NCBI GenBank assembly: GCA_964472305.1
Contig: CAYYJR010000002.1
Span: 1 to 64,000, forward strand
Direction of reading: 5' to 3'
Source: CAYYJR01 sp964472305
Lineage (GTDB): Bacteria > Armatimonadota > Hebobacteria > CAIYQO01
DNA length: 64,000 nt
Shown: piece by piece, positions 62,503-64,000 of the stretch
How positions within the stretch are numbered: position 1 is the first letter of the stretch
Layout of the letters: the number at the start of each line of letters is the position of its first letter
Position numbers and translations under genes: made by a program
The notes under the pieces: generated by a model
Database searches by the model: none
Seen by the model: only the letters and a program-made list of their open reading frames with translations
Told to the model about the DNA's origin: nothing

Positions 62503-63441
62503 CTAGGCTGGTGACCAACCGAAGGCCAGCGCCAGCACCGCTTTCTGTACGTGCAACCGGTTCTCCGCTTCGTCCAGCACCACCGACTGCGGGCCTTCCA
62601 GCACCTCTTCGGTGATCTCTTCCCCGCGGTGAGCCGGCAGGCAATGCATCACCAGCGCATCCGGTTTCGCGCAAGCGAGCAGTTCGGCATTCAACTGGTA
62701 GGGTGGGAAAACACGCAGGCGCTCGGTCGTTTCCGCTTCCTGGCCCATGCTGGTCCACACGTCAGTATACAGCACATCGGCACCCGCGGCCAGCGCGCGG
62801 GCATCCGGTCCAACCTCGATGACGGCGCCGGTCGCGCGGCCGATTTCGCGGGCACGGGCCACGATGTCTTCCGCCGGCGCATACCCCGCCGGGCACGCGA
62901 TGGCGCAATGGACGCCCAGCTTGGCTGCCAGCAGAAGCAGGCTGTGCGCCACGTTGTTGCCGTCGCCGACATAGACCAGCTTGCGCCCACGCAGGTCGCC
63001 TTTATACTCGATGAACGTCTGGAAATCCGCCAGCGCCTGGCAGGGGTGCTCGCGATCTGACAGCGCGTTGATGACCGGCACCGCGGCGTATTCCGCCAGT
63101 TCAAGGATCGACTGGTGCGAGAAAGTGCGTGCCATGATAGCCTGTACCCAGCGCGACAGGTTGCGCGCCACGTCTTTCACCGGCTCGCGCTTGCCCAGCC
63201 CGATGTCCGACGGCTGCAGGTAGATGGCATGCCCGCCCATTTGCGTCATCGCAACTTCGAAAGTGACCCGCGTACGCAGCGACGGCTTCTCAAAAATCAT
63301 CGCCAGCGTATTGCCGGCGGCCAGTTGGCTCACCTCGTCAGGCCGGACCTTGAGCCGCGCCGCGGCGGCAAGGATGGCTGCGAGTTCCTCAGATGTGAAG
63401 TCGTCGATCGAACACAGGTTCCGATCACGCAGTTGGATCAT
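62503..63441 (-). CDS. argF: Ornithine carbamoyltransferase
   Basis: 312 residues, transfers the carbamoyl group to ornithine in arginine synthesis. The carbamoyl-phosphate site SLRTRVTFE (variant of STRTR), DREHPCQALADF and the ornithine-specific HCLPAHRGEEIT are present. KLVYVGDGNNVAHSLLLLAA and DVLYTDVWTSMGQE mark the middle and second domain. The start overlaps the end of the upstream membrane protein by 17 bases. ATG preceded by CGGAGGACAG. No other arg gene in the window. Confidence 0.96.
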   Translation of the reverse strand: MIQLRDRNLCSIDDFTSEELAAILAAAARLKVRPDEVSQLAAGNTLAMIFEKPSLRTRVTFEVAMTQMGGHAIYLQPSDIGLGKREPVKDVARNLSRWVQAIMARTFSHQSILELAEYAAVPVINALSDREHPCQALADFQTFIEYKGDLRGRKLVYVGDGNNVAHSLLLLAAKLGVHCAIACPAGYAPAEDIVARAREIGRATGAVIEVGPDARALAAGADVLYTDVWTSMGQEAETTERLRVFPPYQLNAELLACAKPDALVMHCLPAHRGEEITEEVLEGPQSVVLDEAENRLHVQKAVLALAFGWSPA

Positions 63442-63808
63442 TCTGTCCTCCGTCGGTCACCGGGCGCTGGGCGGCGCGCAACGACCAGAGTAAACTGATG
63501 AACAATCCGATCGCCAGCGCGAATCCCCCGTAAATCAACGCGCGCTGCCCGGGCGCCAGCTTGTGCACGCGCGCGAGTTGTGTTCCCAGTTCGCCGGCAA
63601 TCGATTCCTGGCGCGGCACCGGACCGACCAGCCGCTGCAACAGTGCGAACACGCCGATAATGACGGCAAACGTCAACCACAACTCGGCGATCACCAGCAC
63701 TATTGTGCGCCGGTCCGCGCCTGCCGAACCTAATCGAATACGCAGCAGCACGCTGACATACACCAGCGTAAACGCTACCAGCACCACCAGCATGGGCAAA
63801 TCGCTCAT
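63425..63808 (-). CDS. Small three-helix membrane protein
   Basis: 127 residues from ATG 63808. Three hydrophobic helices (MLVVLVAFTLVYVSVLLRI, VLVIAELWLTFAVIIGVFAL, ALIYGGFALAIGLFISLLWS) are separated by basic loops. A stretch between helices 2 and 3 (PRQESIAGELGTQLARVHKL) is amphipathic. The stop lies 17 bases inside argF, so the two are probably translated together. No family recognised and no strong ribosome-binding site seen. Confidence 0.6.
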   Translation of the reverse strand: MSDLPMLVVLVAFTLVYVSVLLRIRLGSAGADRRTIVLVIAELWLTFAVIIGVFALLQRLVGPVPRQESIAGELGTQLARVHKLAPGQRALIYGGFALAIGLFISLLWSLRAAQRPVTDGGQNDPTA

Positions 63809-63945
63809 CAGCGGTATTGTACCCCGCATCCCGACGGATTGCCAAGGGGCGGTGAGATGACAAGCGACACATGACGAGTGGTGCGTTGTCGTGGCGGTGT
63901 GCCTGGCTCAGTTCGTGAGAGCTCTCCGGGTGGTTGCGTTGATGC

Positions 63946-64000
63946 TCAACGTTTTTTGAAGAGACCGAGAAAGCCCAACGGCGCGCGGCGGGGCGGATCG
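63946..64000 (-). CDS. C-terminal end of an unidentified gene running off the right edge
   Basis: The last codons on the minus strand read DPPRRAPLGFLGLFKKR followed by TGA (63946-63948). A basic, Phe/Leu tail like this is common at C-termini, but too little is visible to name it. The frame continues beyond the window. Confidence 0.35.
   Translation of the reverse strand, partial: DPPRRAPLGFLGLFKKR

Noticed and set aside
1..64000. CRISPR arrays, rRNA genes, prophage or intact insertion sequences
   Set aside because: No regular repeat-spacer pattern, no rRNA sequence and no phage structural or integrase genes were seen.

Overview
The window is GC-rich bacterial chromosome carrying mostly housekeeping and metabolic genes on both strands. 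Three things point to a diderm (outer-membrane) lineage: an lptC-lptA pair, a TraF/FadL-type outer-membrane barrel protein and several lipoproteins. A DAP-type MurE, BshC (bacillithiol), CHRD lipoprotein repeats, a PilT-type ATPase and four diverged members of the uroporphyrinogen-decarboxylase (UroD) superfamily fit Armatimonadota or a neighbouring phylum best. That assignment is inference: there is no rRNA in the window and no database was searched. No prophage, CRISPR array or intact insertion sequence was seen; one decayed transposase lies near 29.0-29.4 kb.

Layout. 0-5 kb (minus): the start of an MgtE-N/CBS protein running off the left edge, an UppP with a C-terminal extension, and an ABC-F ATPase. 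5-14.7 kb (plus): a two-CHRD lipoprotein, a cyclase-family hydrolase with an apparently leaderless promoter, an orphan pyruvate dehydrogenase E1-beta, then a tight run of TPR protein, bshC, rpe, PHP phosphoesterase and polyprenyl synthetase, then UroD-like gene 1. 15-23 kb (minus): sensor kinase overlapping murE, acylphosphatase, holA, a 50-residue membrane protein, gatA and a YihY/BrkB protein. 23-26.2 kb (plus): UroD-like gene 2, PHP phosphoesterase and epimerase. 26.4-33.3 kb (minus): PolX, metallophosphatase, IS debris with a truncated gene, lptA/lptC, a lipoprotein and UroD-like gene 3. 33.6-35.5 kb (plus): a glycosidase. 35.6-43.3 kb (minus): GGDEF protein, an endonuclease Q-UvrD fusion helicase, tyrA, a TldD/PmbA peptidase and an MTHFR-C zinc-ribbon protein, which is divergent from UroD-like gene 4 (43.6-44.7 kb, plus). 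44.8-50.7 kb: pyrG, CYTH, SGNH hydrolase and zinc dehydrogenase (minus), msrA (plus), Gfo/Idh/MocA oxidoreductase (minus). 50.9-58 kb: DUF3006, a phosphodiester glycosidase (minus), an MFS transporter, DoxX, pgeF, a PilT-type ATPase with an added MshEN domain, and DUF3795. 58-64 kb (minus): tRNA-Ser(UGA), TraF-like protein, gamma carbonic anhydrase, NYN ribonuclease-like protein, argF, a membrane protein and the tail of one more gene.

How the genes work together. Envelope building is well represented (uppP, murE, pgeF, lptA/C, TraF-like, polyprenyl synthetase). Genome upkeep is represented by PolX, HolA and the EndoQ-UvrD fusion. The fusion ends in a sequence that looks like a sliding-clamp-binding motif and is the most striking protein here. 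The UroD-like genes, none an evident HemE, sit beside sugar and one-carbon type genes (glycosidase, epimerase, PHP enzyme, MTHFR-C protein), which suggests an accessory catabolic or methyl-transfer role. Many intergenic hairpins sit just after stop codons and lack a T-tract.

Start codons were picked from Shine-Dalgarno sequences and family alignment from memory, so some may be off by a few codons.
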